DNA from: Acanthornis magna
Taxonomy: Eukaryota > Chordata > Aves > Passeriformes > Acanthizidae
Length of the DNA stretch: 64,000 nt
Assembly (NCBI GenBank): GCA_036785705.1
Contig: JAWUZG010000032.1
Span: 11,426,001-11,490,000 of the forward strand
Direction of reading: 5' to 3'
Shown here piece after piece: positions 24,504 to 36,049 of this stretch. Numbering within the stretch: the first letter of the stretch is position 1; each line of letters opens with the position of its first letter. The translations under genes were made by a program, and so were the position numbers. Below the pieces are notes generated by a model. The model was given only the letters and a program-made list of their open reading frames with translations, searched no databases and was not told the origin of the DNA.

Positions 24504-27294
24504 GGCTTTTCCAATCTGCGATCAAGAATTGAGCTGGTCTTTTTTGAGTTATCTGACAAGAAACAGTTAAGTACTAATACAAAAGATTTCCAAAGGTCTT
24601 ACTTCAAGCCGTGCATGCAAGAGTGGAAGAGGAAAGTCTAAAGCATGAAGACTTAGCAGAAAACTAGGGGACAGGGCTTTATAATACAGCAACAAACCGG
24701 TATATTCAAATGTGGCAATAAGAAGGATAAAGTTCTGTTGCAGAAATACATTTGTTTCTTTTTCTCACCTGCTTCAAAACATTCTTCAAATTCATGGAAA
24801 ATACTTCTCAAAGTCTCTAGTGACCATACTCTGTCTACCTAAAAAGCAACTTCTCATTGGTTGAGAGAACATTCTCAACTTGCAAAATAAAACAAAAGAG
24901 AACTTTTACAACTGCACTAGTGCTGCTTATCCCATTAAGGGACCAAGAGTTTCACCTTCTGGGCTCCACGAATTAGGAGAATTTGCTCCACAAATGCAGC
25001 TCTTGGGCTAAAAATTGCAACCAGAGCCTCAGTTTATTTATCACAGTTCCTTAATTGAGACGGAGGTCAGACTATGCTCTGCACCATTTGTCTTTATTAG
25101 AAGTTCTGCAGAAGTCAGGTCATCAGACATTTCTGGGTTGTTTTCTGCTTACCTTGTATGCTGTAGACAGCCAATTACATCTGTCCAGGTAGTTAGGCTA
25201 TAAAAGGACTGTTATGGCCTTGTTCTCAGTTTGAATTCTCTCAGCAGCTTCTTCCTTTCTTGGCTCTTAGATAAGGGAATTTTTTTTCTGGGAGATTTAT
25301 AAGAGCCTATATTCAACTTCACCTCAATCCTTGAAGCAGGACTACTTTCTGAACTAGATTTCCTTTAAAAACATCTCATGGTTTTCCCATGGCAGGTCTC
25401 TAACATAATACAGACAAAAGAAAGCAAACACACTGCTCAGACCTTGATCTCCCGCTTACATGCATAATTAATTTCACATGCAAAAATATTTCCATTGATT
25501 TAGGACTCTTCACAAGCAGAATATGCAGTTCATATGTATTTGTAGAACTGGGGGTCATGCACTGTACACAACCGAACATTTGGTATTATTATTGGGGAAA
25601 TATTGAGGTAAAGGCCCGGAGATTTGAGTATTAAAAGAAAAAGAAATTTTTATGATTTATAGTGTGGAAACCTTTTCTAGGCCCAAGAAGAATCACAAAG
25701 TAATGATTTTCTGGCTATTGACACACAGTCTTTATACTTTGCCAGGTCACCTCTTCAACAATATTGGCTAATCCAAAACATTTTGAAATTTCCCATTCTC
25801 TAAATTACTCCAAACTAAACATATCAGTGATTAACTTTAAATCTGCATTCCAAATGGCATAGTCCTCCAGCTCTTTAGTTAAGCTTTCTCTTTGCAAAGG
25901 AATTATTATTTGCTTTTATTGCAAAGTTACATTATTTTTGGTCTAGAAGTGAATGCTATTTAAGCATTTAAAAATTAACCTGCTGTTTGGAACAAGACAA
26001 ATAAAAGTTTTGGAAACCCTCAGTCCCTTTGTCTGACTCCAATAAACATCATAGACCATAATATCTTAAAAAATTCCAACTACTTGATCATCTTGAAACA
26101 GCTATTGATATCCTGGCAAAAACTTCACTTAAATATGTACACTTAATAAAACTTCCATAATGAGAACAACTAAAATTCTGTTACATCAGAGTTCTGAGCA
26201 GGCAGCTATGCCTTATTTTTGCCTCTGCAGGAAAAACACAATTCATAACTTCAATGCCCACTTTTCACTGCAGAGAGCAAGTTGTGTAATGCTGTCAACA
26301 GCACCAGCCTCCCTCCAGCATCTGCATTATTGGCCAACACCTATAAACAAAGCAGCTCAGGTCATGCTTCCTGCTCATTCAAAATAAGGAATACCAGGAG
26401 TGAGCTCTTTTGCCTTACTTGTACTGGGCTCCATAATGTAAAAAAAACAATCCTTTTTTCCAACATTTCTTGCAATTCTTATGCCAGGAGAATGCATTCA
26501 TATGTAAATGTGACACATAAAGGAGTACTCCCTTGATCAGGTAATATTTGAGGTGAATGAGTATGAATCTACTGAACATAGGTTAACATATAATTGACAT
26601 AAAATATAACATAGAAGTATATTAACAACATTATGAATGCAAACTAAGATACAGGCTTTTTTGTCTAGTGATACTTCCATGTATGAGGAAGAAATTAATG
26701 AATTTTGTTGCATTGCTTGAAAAGTCTGGATACTTTCACAGACAGATTTTACACTTATCTTAATTGCCAGTGAGGTTCATTTGGAAATACAGTCCCCACC
26801 ATACCAATAGTCCGTACTACCAAATTCTAAATATTCACCAGAATTTCCAAGCAAATATACCCTCCTAACCATCTTTCATTTTAGAAGACTAACCTCTGTG
26901 AAAGAAGTGAGGAAATAGTAATAAAAGGCTTTTCAGCCTTCTTTGAGAAGAATAGTCACTAATCCTCTATAATTTCTAGCTACTTTAAGGTAAATGCTTT
27001 CATTTCTAGCTAAAGAGAGCTACAGGGATTAAAGAGGAAGTTCAAAATCAACATGTGAATCGCTACAGAAAAGTTCAAATTTAAAAAAGAATTCCATTCT
27101 TCTTGGTGCTTATCAATGGAAAGCTGATAAGCTGTGCCACCTTGAGTATTGAAAAGTACCTGTGATTTCTGGTGAGCAGCACAGTCTCTTCATGTGTGGT
27201 TTTCCTGCCTAATATCATCAGATCACAGAAATAGAAATGTTTCTGAAACAGTTTCAAGTTTCAAAATCCTACTCAGAGAGAAAAAATTGTCAGT
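24504..27294. other. Unique AT-rich stretch
   Basis: Apart from the promoter-like motif pair at 25171-25207, nothing stands out. The ORFs at 25015, 26160 and 26282 are short and unrecognised. Confidence 0.45.
25171..25207 (+). promoter_or_regulatory. CCAAT plus TATA core-promoter-like pair
   Basis: CCAAT at 25171-25175 lies 24 bp upstream of a perfect TATAAAAGG at 25199-25207. If used, transcription would start around 25232-25238. CCAAT boxes usually sit further upstream (about -80), so the spacing is short. No recognisable first exon follows. The pair may be chance, or a remnant of an old LTR. Confidence 0.2.
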
Positions 27295-27838
27295 AGTACA
27301 TAGCTGGCTGGCATAATTTGTCTAGCCAAGGCTTGAAAAGCCCCAAGAATGGAAACTCCATCAGCTCTCTGGGTGACCCAGTCCTGTTTCTCTACCTTCC
27401 CAGTGAAGCTTTTTTCTAATATCCAACCTCTCAAAGTGAACTCTGTGCTGTTATCTCATATTAAATCGTCTGCCACTACTGTAAAGACTTAAGCTCCACA
27501 GCCTCTACAACTGCCATTCAGGTATTTGTAGGCTGCTGCCAGACTATCCCTTAGCTTCCCCTTTTCCACACTGTCCTAACCCCTTTGCAAAGGCCATCCA
27601 TTCAAAATCCCTGACCACTGAAGGAGGCCTCCTTCAGACTCTTGCCATTTCTCAATATCCACTTGAATGGGGGACTTCAAACAGGTTGCAGCACTCCAGA
27701 TGTAGTCTCACCAGAGCCACGCAGAGTGTTAAAATAAATTCCTCTCGCTGTTCGACCACTCCTTCCTAATGTATGCCATAGCCCATTATCCACTTCTCCT
27801 TGTTCATAATGGCAGTGCACTTTTGGTTCTTACTCCAG
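27295..27838 (-). repeat. CR1 LINE fragment, minus strand, old
   Basis: Diverged CR1 phrases in order on the minus strand include TTGTCTAGCCAAGGCTTGAA, CTACCTTCCCAGTGAAGCTT, CTCTCAAAGTGAACTCTGTG, AGCACTCCAGATGTAGTCTC and ACCAGAGCCACGCAGAGTG. It probably belongs to an older CR1 subfamily than the copy at 829. Confidence 0.75.
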
Positions 27839-27844
27839 TAGTTT

Positions 27845-28375
27845 TGCAGAAAAGCCTCTGGTGTCCCTGTGGAAAAGAAACTGATAATGAGTCAGTAGTG
27901 TGCACATGCAGAAAAGAAAGACAGCCAGATTTTGGGCTGTGTTAAAAGAGTTTAGCCAACAGTCAAAGGAAGTGACTATTCCCTCTTTCCAGCTCTGTGA
28001 GGCCACATGTTCTGTATCCTGTTTTGGGCTCACGCCAGTACAACAAAGATATGTGGATCTGGGATCACTCCAGTAGGAGAGTTATCAAGGTAGTCAGGAG
28101 GCTGAAGCACAGGATGTTCAAAGAGAAACTGAGGGAGTTGGGTTTGGTCAGTATGGAGAAAGAAGGCCGTGGGAGATACTATTGCTACTACAATGTACTG
28201 GGAGAGTGCAGAGAGAATAGAGCAACTCTTCTCTGAGGTGCAGGAAGGACAATATAGAAAATTCCAACACAATATGAGGGAAAATTCCCAATATGAGGGT
28301 AGATAAACACTATATCCAGCTGATGTGAGGAGATACTCAAAATACAATAAGGCAAGGCTCTGAACAACATGATCT
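27845..28375 (+). repeat. CR1 LINE fragment, plus strand, old
   Basis: The segment contains AGCTCTGTGAGGCCACATGT, TGTATCCTGTTTTGGGCTCA, CCAGTACAACAAAGATATG and GAGAAACTGAGGGAGTTGGG, the same region of CR1 as the end of the preceding minus copy but on the other strand. The two therefore form a diverged inverted pair. The CR1 3' terminus is not present. Confidence 0.75.
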
Positions 28376-28419
28376 AATGGCAGATGATTCAACTTCCACA
28401 GACTTTTCCAACCTACATG

Positions 28420-30380
28420 AGTCAGTAACTATTCACAGTATTCCCAAGGTCTCCTGCAGCAAGGCTGCTACTCAGCCAGTCTGTTCTCAGTCTTCCAGGT
28501 GCAGATGTTTGCTCTTTTTGTTGAAATCCATGCTAGCCCCAATCGTCAAGTTTCTCAAGGTCAGTCTGAATCGAAACTGTGTCCTTTCCTGATTCAGCAG
28601 CTCCTTCCTGCCTTAATGATGCCTGCAAATTTGCTGAACAGTGCTTTCTGCTTTATTATAAGAGGCCACTGATAAAAATATTGAGGAACATCAGCTCCAT
28701 TATCAACCCTGGAATGCTTTGCTTGTTACTGACCTTCACCTGAACACAGAGCCGTTTCAACTCACCCAATGGTCTGATCATCCAGCCCATACTTTCCTGG
28801 CTTCCAGATGAAAGATCTGGGGTCAGAAACTTTACTAATGGCATATCCACACCTCTCCCCTCATAACCAGCCATTTCACTACAGAAAGCAATCAGGATAT
28901 CTGTTTCTGATTACTTCCTTGTCCTGTTTGAGTTTAGAAATGGGTTCCAAGAGAAGATCGTGCACCATAATCTTTGCAGGGACTGAGGTGAGCCAGCAGC
29001 TCATAGCATTCCAGATCCTATTTTTTGCCATTCTTGAACATGACTGCATTGTTTTCTTTTTCCATTCATCACAATTTTTCACAGACAATACACAGGAGCC
29101 TTGGAATCACAGCAGCCAGGAAGGCAACTCCAGCAACCAACATTTCCAGCACCTTTAGGTCAGTCCCAGTAATATTAATATATCCAGATGAAGCAGTTTC
29201 TAGCTTGTTCACACAACACTGACTCCTTCCCAAAGTGTTCTGATACTTGCAGGGATCAGAGAGAAGGTTCTGCCTGTGATAAGAAAGGCAAAAAAGGCCC
29301 TGAGTACTTCAGCTTTTTTCATATAACCCACACTATATTGCCCCTTATACACCAGCAGTCCCAAATCTTTCCTTTCCAGTTTGTCCTTATTGCTTGACAA
29401 AATAATTTTTTAGATTTATCAGGGTATTGACTATCCTGATTTTGTCCCTAAGTACCTCAGTGATCCTTTTATGTTTTTCTTTTGTTGCCTGTTTTTGTTT
29501 CCATTTCAAACATCTTCACTCTTTGTGTTTCCCTTCATCAAGAAGCACCTTTTCAGATAAGCTGGCCTTGTGCTGAAACTTCTCGTTTTCCCACACAAAC
29601 GGATGGCTTGTTCCTGATCTATCTGTGCCTTCACTTTGGAGGAGTCATCCCGCTCTGTTGGGTACCCCACTGCTGCACGGCTTCTTCAGAGAGGTCTTTG
29701 CTTAGCAATTCCTTAAATAACTGGGTCTGTTCTCTGGAAGTCTAGAGCCCTAGTTCTGCAGTTTTATTTCCAGCCTTCCTCCAAATCCTGAGCTTCATTG
29801 CCTTGTGCTTCCTGCAGCTTAAGATGCCACCAGTGGCGGTGTTTCTCAGTCCTTCTCAGTGTGTGGACAGTAAGTCCTACAGAGAAACGCCTCTGGACAG
29901 CCTCCCCACCATGTGCATTGGAAATGTGTCACCCACGCAGCCCAGCCTTGGGCTGTCTGCATGAAGCCAAAATGCCCTCATAGCAGTTGTGTGAACAGCT
30001 GACACCTCCCATAAAAACAGGCGTCTGCAGGTGGGAGGTTTCCACTGGTTGTTTAGAGACAGCTTGTTCCCCTGTTTCCTGTCACTCTGGAGGTCTGTGG
30101 CAGACTCCAAGATGTCCTCAGTGTTGCTTTCCTCTCTGAAGCTGATGCAGAAGCTTCCAATTAGCATGTCTCTAGTTCTGCCCTACAGAACCCTGTGAGT
30201 ATAAAAGATAACCTGCTCCTTATTTTCCCTGGATATCATTCCTCAATGGCCTGTCTGCTCCATGGATTCCCTTATAAGCATATTCCCTGTCTGATGCGAA
30301 CAGACCCTGATTGAGACTGGCCCCACCTTTTCCCTCTGCAAACCTTGGTCTCCTGGTTCATCAGGAGAGGTCACTAAAGG
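28420..30380 (-). mobile_element. CR1-type LINE, long, minus strand, old
   Basis: On the minus strand this runs from the lower 3' region (TTTTTGTTGAAATCCATGCT, CTTCACCTGAACACAGAGCC) up through the RT-coding part (AGGGACTGAGGTGAGCCAGC at about 28976-28996) and probably further. Phrases near 29720-30180 (AACTGGGTCTGTTCTCTGGA, GGTCTGTGGCAGACTCCAAG) resemble the 5' half of ORF2 in older CR1/L3-like elements. The assignment is firm up to about 29560 and weaker beyond. Many stops and indels break every frame. The chance ORFs at 28808-29158, 29482-29745 and 29877-30167 lie inside it. Confidence 0.7.
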
Positions 30381-32942
30381 CACCGAAGGGCAGTGAAACA
30401 TTCTAAACATTTCAGTGAAGGCACATATAAAAGTAGTAATCAGTGAATAGCTTATGCACAATTATTCTGAGGTGCAAATGGGATTTTTGAAGTGTACTAA
30501 AACATCTGATATTTGCATATAGCTGCATACTGACATAAGCTGCAGAGGTACATTAAGGCATTCGGCTTGGAATCTCAACCTCAAATTTGAGCTCTTCACC
30601 CTTGGATCCGTAATATGACTCTAGGGCTTTTGTTCTTTGTGCTAAGTTTTTAGATTCATGTAAGCAACAGCTGAAGTGGCATGCCAAGATCTTAAAATGT
30701 TTTTCTATTAAGTTCTACTAGTTTAGGCTGGAGAAAAATCCACTTTATTTACATCTTTATTTTAGCTGCTGTGGCTCTTTCAACTGCCAGATTCTCTCCA
30801 TTTCCATTAAACATTATTCACAATAATACTAAGCACTCATATGAGCATCCATGTAAGGAGTATCTTGCAGTCAATAAACAGCTTTATTTGCAGCAACAAA
30901 CATAATTTTACTTTCAGTTTGTTTTAAAATATTTCTCTTTTCCTCTAACTATTATATGGTGCACTACAACTAACTCTACAGTAAAAAACTGCAAATTGTA
31001 TTAAAATGCACTGCTTGTAAATGTAAAACATTCGGACTTCATTTTCTTCCAGACACATTAAGTTTTTATGACTTCTTTTTTGAAAGATTGTCCTGTGCTC
31101 CATAATTCATATTTGTTTTTGCTCTGGCACATTATCTGTTTACCAATAAATTTATTTTAAGATAGATTTTGGAATTCTTGTATTTTGGGATTTTTAAAAT
31201 TCTTTTTGGAGTTCATCTAAAAATTCAAATTAATGCCTCAGACAAACATCAGCAATTATCTGGAAGTCAATCAAAAGAAAAATGCTCAAGTGTAAGCAGA
31301 GTGCACTATTTCATTCTTCTGTGAAACTGATGCCCTTAATAAGAGCAAAGTTATATTGAGATGTCCATTTTTCTATTATTTCATTCCATGTTTGAAAAAT
31401 AAAATTATTGCTTCAATAAAAAATTTAATATTTTCTTCAGCCATTCTTTTTAGCAACAAAAATTAGGTGCCATACAATCTTATAGAAAATATTTTTAGAT
31501 TTATATTAGGTCACTATTTTAGGCACCAAAAATACTGTGGAAAACTAAATTAAAGTTTCCATCACATGAAAAAACCCACCTTTCGGTTTCTCATAAAGTC
31601 TAAAGTTTTTAAGAGGTGGCTGAAGGCAGCTTCTATTAGAAGCATTGGCACTTATCACCACTATGAACCTCATCACACATCTGTAACACTCAGTTTGCTT
31701 TGAAACTCTTGACCACATGTGGTTTACAGTCAGCCTCCAGCTTCTGGAGTTAAGGTTGTTGTTAGAACAAATAGTGTTAGAAAGCTTTGTTCTTAAATGC
31801 CAAAAATGGCTTTTGCGTGATCTGTTTCTAAACAGAGCTCTGCACCTGCATCTGCCACCAGCACTCCTTGCGCCTGCATTTTCTGGAAACTAAATCTCTT
31901 TTTCCTGCCTCCTTCCAGTGCATCCTCTTTATGGCAGTGACCATCGCTTCTATGATGCAAGATCTGCACCCGGTGCATAAAACAGAGCTCATTGATCTCC
32001 AGTCAGGAAGGAATTTGACAGAATATATACAAGTCCTCTTTCTTTCAGATCCATGTTGAATAAAAGGCCCAAATTGTAAAAACTTTAAAAAATTGTATCA
32101 ATGGATAAATTTAAGCCATATCAAATTAGATATTTTCCAGCTCCTGACCTTGAACCTTTCATTAAAACGAACTCTGCAAACCAAATTATTTTTAGCTCCA
32201 AAACCCTTGGCTAATTTATTTTCATTTTGCATGTCTTTGTGCTTCCAGTTTCTGGCAACTTCTACAAGTAAGAATGCCAAAGTCCTCTATTCAAATTGTA
32301 TCCTTAGCCAAGTGAAAAGGGGAAAACACTCAAAATCATGCAAGACAGTCTTTTCTCATGAGTTTTCTGTTCTCATGAACTTTGTAGGCCAATTTTGGAA
32401 ATACAAAGTTCATAATCTAAGAGACATCAGATACGGAAACAAACTTCTGGGATTCACCCTTTTGTCACTAATTCCTCTTCCTTCTGGCAAAAAAAAAAAA
32501 AGGGCAAGATTTCTGAAGTGAAGAAAAAACAGTAAAGAAGGAAGAAAAGTCCAGAAATTTAAACAAAAATATATTAAGAGAAGATCCACTAACAGACTTA
32601 AAAGAAAGTCATGAGGAAAAAAAAAAGACAATAGGATGGACAGAGCTACATTCAGGAGGTGAACAAACTATGGAGAGGAAAAATGGGATGAATAAGATGG
32701 GCTTCTAGTTGGATATAGACACATGTCTTTGTCTTAGAAGCTAAAGCAGCTACCTTAACCTGAACACCTCCGTTCAGACAGCGAAAGCTGACGTGAATAT
32801 TATCTAAATATTTATGTTCTAAATATTTATATTTAGAATTAAGTATTTATTCTTGTGTGTACATCAGTATTCTTTTGTTCTACAATATTGGTAGTATTAT
32901 TGGTAGTATTTTAGGATCCTAATTATTATACACAGGTGTACT
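30381..32942. other. Unique AT-rich stretch
   Basis: This is one of the most AT-rich parts of the window. No recognisable gene or repeat was found. An A-run lies at about 32490-32501. A perfect short palindrome is at 32817-32838 (listed separately). The 142-codon ORF at 32093-32521 is Lys/Phe/Leu-rich and looks like chance. Confidence 0.45.
32817..32838. repeat. Short perfect inverted repeat
   Basis: TTCTAAATAT, a TT spacer and ATATTTAGAA form a 10-bp stem with a 2-nt loop. A similar CTAAATATTTAT word occurs just upstream, so the area is also a small direct repeat. Such AT-rich palindromes are common in non-coding DNA. Confidence 0.9.
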
Positions 32943-33530
32943 TGTTTTGGTTTGGGTACAGTTAACTTTCTTCACAGTGGCTGGTATGAGGCTCTGTTTT
33001 GGATTTGTGGTGAACACAGGGCTGATAATAGAGAGATGTTTTTGTTATTGCTGAGCAGGGCTCACACAGAGACAAGGCCTTTTTGGCTTTTTACGCTGCC
33101 ACATTGGGGAGGAGGCTGGGGGTGCCTGGGAGGCTGGGAGGAGACACAGCCAGGACAGGTGACCCCAACTGACCAAAAGGATATTCCAGACCATGTGACA
33201 TCATGCTCAGTATATAAAGTGGGGTAAAAAAGGAAGGAGGGGGGACATTTGCACTGATGGAATTTGTCTTCCCAAGTCACCATTACCCATGACAGGACCC
33301 TGCTCTCCTGGAGATGGCTGAACACCTGCCTGCCCCTGGGAAGCAATGAATTAACAACTTGTTTTACTTTGCCTGTGTGCACAGTTTTTGCTTTTCCTAT
33401 TAAACTGTGTCTTTATCTCAACCCACAACTTTTCTCACTTTAACTCTTCCAGTTTTCTCCGTGATCCCACTGCTGGGATCAAGCTGCTGTGTGGTGCTTG
33501 GCTGCTGGCTGGGGTGAAACCAGGACTACA
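32943..33530 (+). mobile_element. Solo LTR, best-preserved copy (family B)
   Basis: The LTR starts TGTTTTGGTTTGGGTACAG and ends AAACCAGGACTACA, with TG...CA termini and 588 bp. It has typical LTR architecture: a U3 with GGTTTGGATTTGTGGTGAAC-like and CCAGGACAGGTGACCCCAAC phrases, a TATA box TATATAAAG at 33211-33219, a poly(A) signal ATTAAA at 33399-33404, and a U5 with CTTTATCTCAACCCAC. The flanks show no primer-binding site or pol sequence, so this is a solo LTR left by recombination. No clear target-site duplication is visible in the flanking 5-6 bp. The motifs would allow promoter activity, but the sequence cannot show it. Confidence 0.9.
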
Positions 33531-35976
33531 TGTTGTTGATGGACTATTTATAATAGGCCTTTATAACTGTGATAGATGCATCAAAGCTCTTGATCATAAT
33601 AGAAGCCTCTATCTCAACTTTATGGATAAAACCTTTATATTTGAGTACTGTACTACAATACATGGGAACATAATGCAGGGGTAAAAAAGTACCATGTGGG
33701 GAAAAGGACACAAACCTATTCACTCTGTCTTCACTGACATTTGCACACCTAGCTATTTACAGTCTCTTGACATAAAGAGCCTTAAAAAACACCATTAGCT
33801 TGGAACTTGGAATTACAGACACTTTATTCTTATGATTCTCAGATCATCTGATCAAATGATCCTAATCTTCTGAATTTTTACCGCATTGCATGACCTTTAG
33901 CCGTATGAGTTCCATCACATTTGTCAGGAGGCTAAAACCTCACACGATTGTGAAAATGTACACCTTTAAAATGCTCTTGTTATTAGTATCCATGGATATC
34001 TGCTGGGATCCCCTGCAGTGCTTTCATGGGCTACAAGCTGGTTTTGATTGCTGTGAATGATGTAAAACTGTTCTTCTTGTTCACCAGACACTAACCTTTT
34101 TTTGCTGAAGAGACAAGTCCACAAAATCTATATTTTTTTCACTAAAAAAACAGTTTTTATGACTAAACTGATACTATATTGGTTAATGTTTGGCAGAAAT
34201 CCGTTTCATTTATTCCTCAGTTCTGAAAAAAAAAAAACCAAAACAGAGCAAGAGTGATTAAAGGAAGAAACCTCTTGATAGCAATCCAGTGTATTCACTA
34301 AAAATGCAACTGTCAATGAGAAATATATAGATATTGCATATGTAGAGACATACTTGTAAATGCTGTATATGGAAATAAGTAAGCAGAGGTTAGAATATTT
34401 TTCTTAAAAGACTGATCTCTCTTCCAAAAAATAAAACAAGCTGCAGCCTACTACTGCACAGTGGCCACCATGTGGCTCTGAACATTAGCTAGCAAGTTTT
34501 CCTATTAGTGAAAGAAAGCATTTTTCCAAGAGACTCAGTTATGGGGTTCTCTGATACCAATCTATTTTCTTTCCTTTCGGCAGTACATAGGAAATTCAGC
34601 TTCCTAAAAGGGCTGGGAGGAACCCAGGAGTCCTGCTGTCACACATACAGCTCCATACTTCAGCTCTTTTCTCATTTTCCTCAACAATAACATACAAACA
34701 AAGGAAGAGGAGACACTAAAATCAGTTAATATTTGAAGTATTTCTCCACCATTGTAAACAGCCCCAGGTCTGCTGTAAAAGAGAACATTGAACTGTTTTC
34801 TGACATTCATAAAAATGTCCTTTATTAAAGATACCTGATCTATATTGTGGAAATATGGAATGCTGGATGAGAGTCAGCATCCTGTATCCAGTATTCCTAA
34901 CAGTGGGTTTATCTTGTTGCACCAATGTAATACAATTTACAATAAGAAAAGCTTTGCCACCAACCACCTTCTTTTTCAGTCTGACACAACCTTGTGCAGT
35001 TTCAGGAAGGCATTTTAACTTCTGCCCTCTTGGAGATAAATTCCTGGCATCTGAGTGGGTGAATCTAAGGCTCACAAGGTGCTGGGGTGATCAGCAGGAG
35101 CAGCAGGTCTGCCGTTTTTTGGCCTTTCAGCCGACTTGTCGTGAGCCTGGTAATACATTCCTAGGAAAAAAAAGTTCCCACTAAAATATACACTTCCTCA
35201 GCAAAATACAGTTAGGAAAAGTTACTCCTTCCTTTAATTACTTCAGCTTTATGCCTAATGCTCAGTGGGATGTATCCAGGCCTTGCTGACTCTGAAAGGC
35301 TCGTGAACCAGCCACTACTTTGAGGTGCATCTGTCTGCACTTACACGGAGAGTGCCAAAAATAACAAAGGTTTAGATGTCTACAGCCAAGAATTCTAAAA
35401 ACACAGACCAAAAAGCAGTAATTTTTTATATCAGAATGAGTAAAATCCAACAGATGAAACAGATTAAAATACAAGGTTAGAAAACAAAGCTGCCCTTTGG
35501 CATGTGGATCATTTTCACCAGCCTTCCCTCAGGCCAACAGCTTTCTCCTGATGCTCTAGGCTGCAACAAACACTGGGCAGCCTGCACAGAGTTTACTGGG
35601 AAGGTCTTCTTCCCATCACCCCTAAGATGTGTTTGTTCCCTAAGCCTCTCAGAAAATTTCCAACATCTAAACACCTCACTCATGCTCGCACTGGCTGCCT
35701 CCTTCATGCTCCATACTGACCATCTTCCATCTTCTGCTCCAGATGTGCATGCCTAGACACTCCAAGGGAAATCTCTTCCTCCCAGGAGCTGCATCTGTCC
35801 CAGAGAGCAACACTCAGGACAAGGCAAGCAGGGGGCTTCTCCTGCCCAGCCACTCTGTGTATCAGACAACACCATGCAGGATATCAATAGGTAGTAGGCA
35901 CATCAAGTGAATGTTCCTGTGTTTCTTCCATCAGTTTCTCCTATTTTATCTTCAGAGATGAGAACACTGTTGACTG
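33531..35976. other. Unique AT-rich stretch
   Basis: No gene is recognised. A CTCF-like word, CAAGCAGGGGGCTT, lies at 35825-35838 (about 11 of 14 core positions), a weaker match than the one at 18454. Confidence 0.4.
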
Positions 35977-36049
35977 AAAAAAACCAAACAAAACAAAAAC
36001 AACAACAGCAACACAAAAACAAAACAAAAAAACCCAAAACAAACAAAAC
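35977..36049 (+). repeat. A-rich (CAAAA)n-like low complexity
   Basis: An imperfect run of CAAAA, CAA and AAAC units about 73 bp long. The ORFs that cross it on both strands (Lys/Gln/Thr-rich or Phe/Cys/Val-rich) are translation artefacts. Confidence 0.9.
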
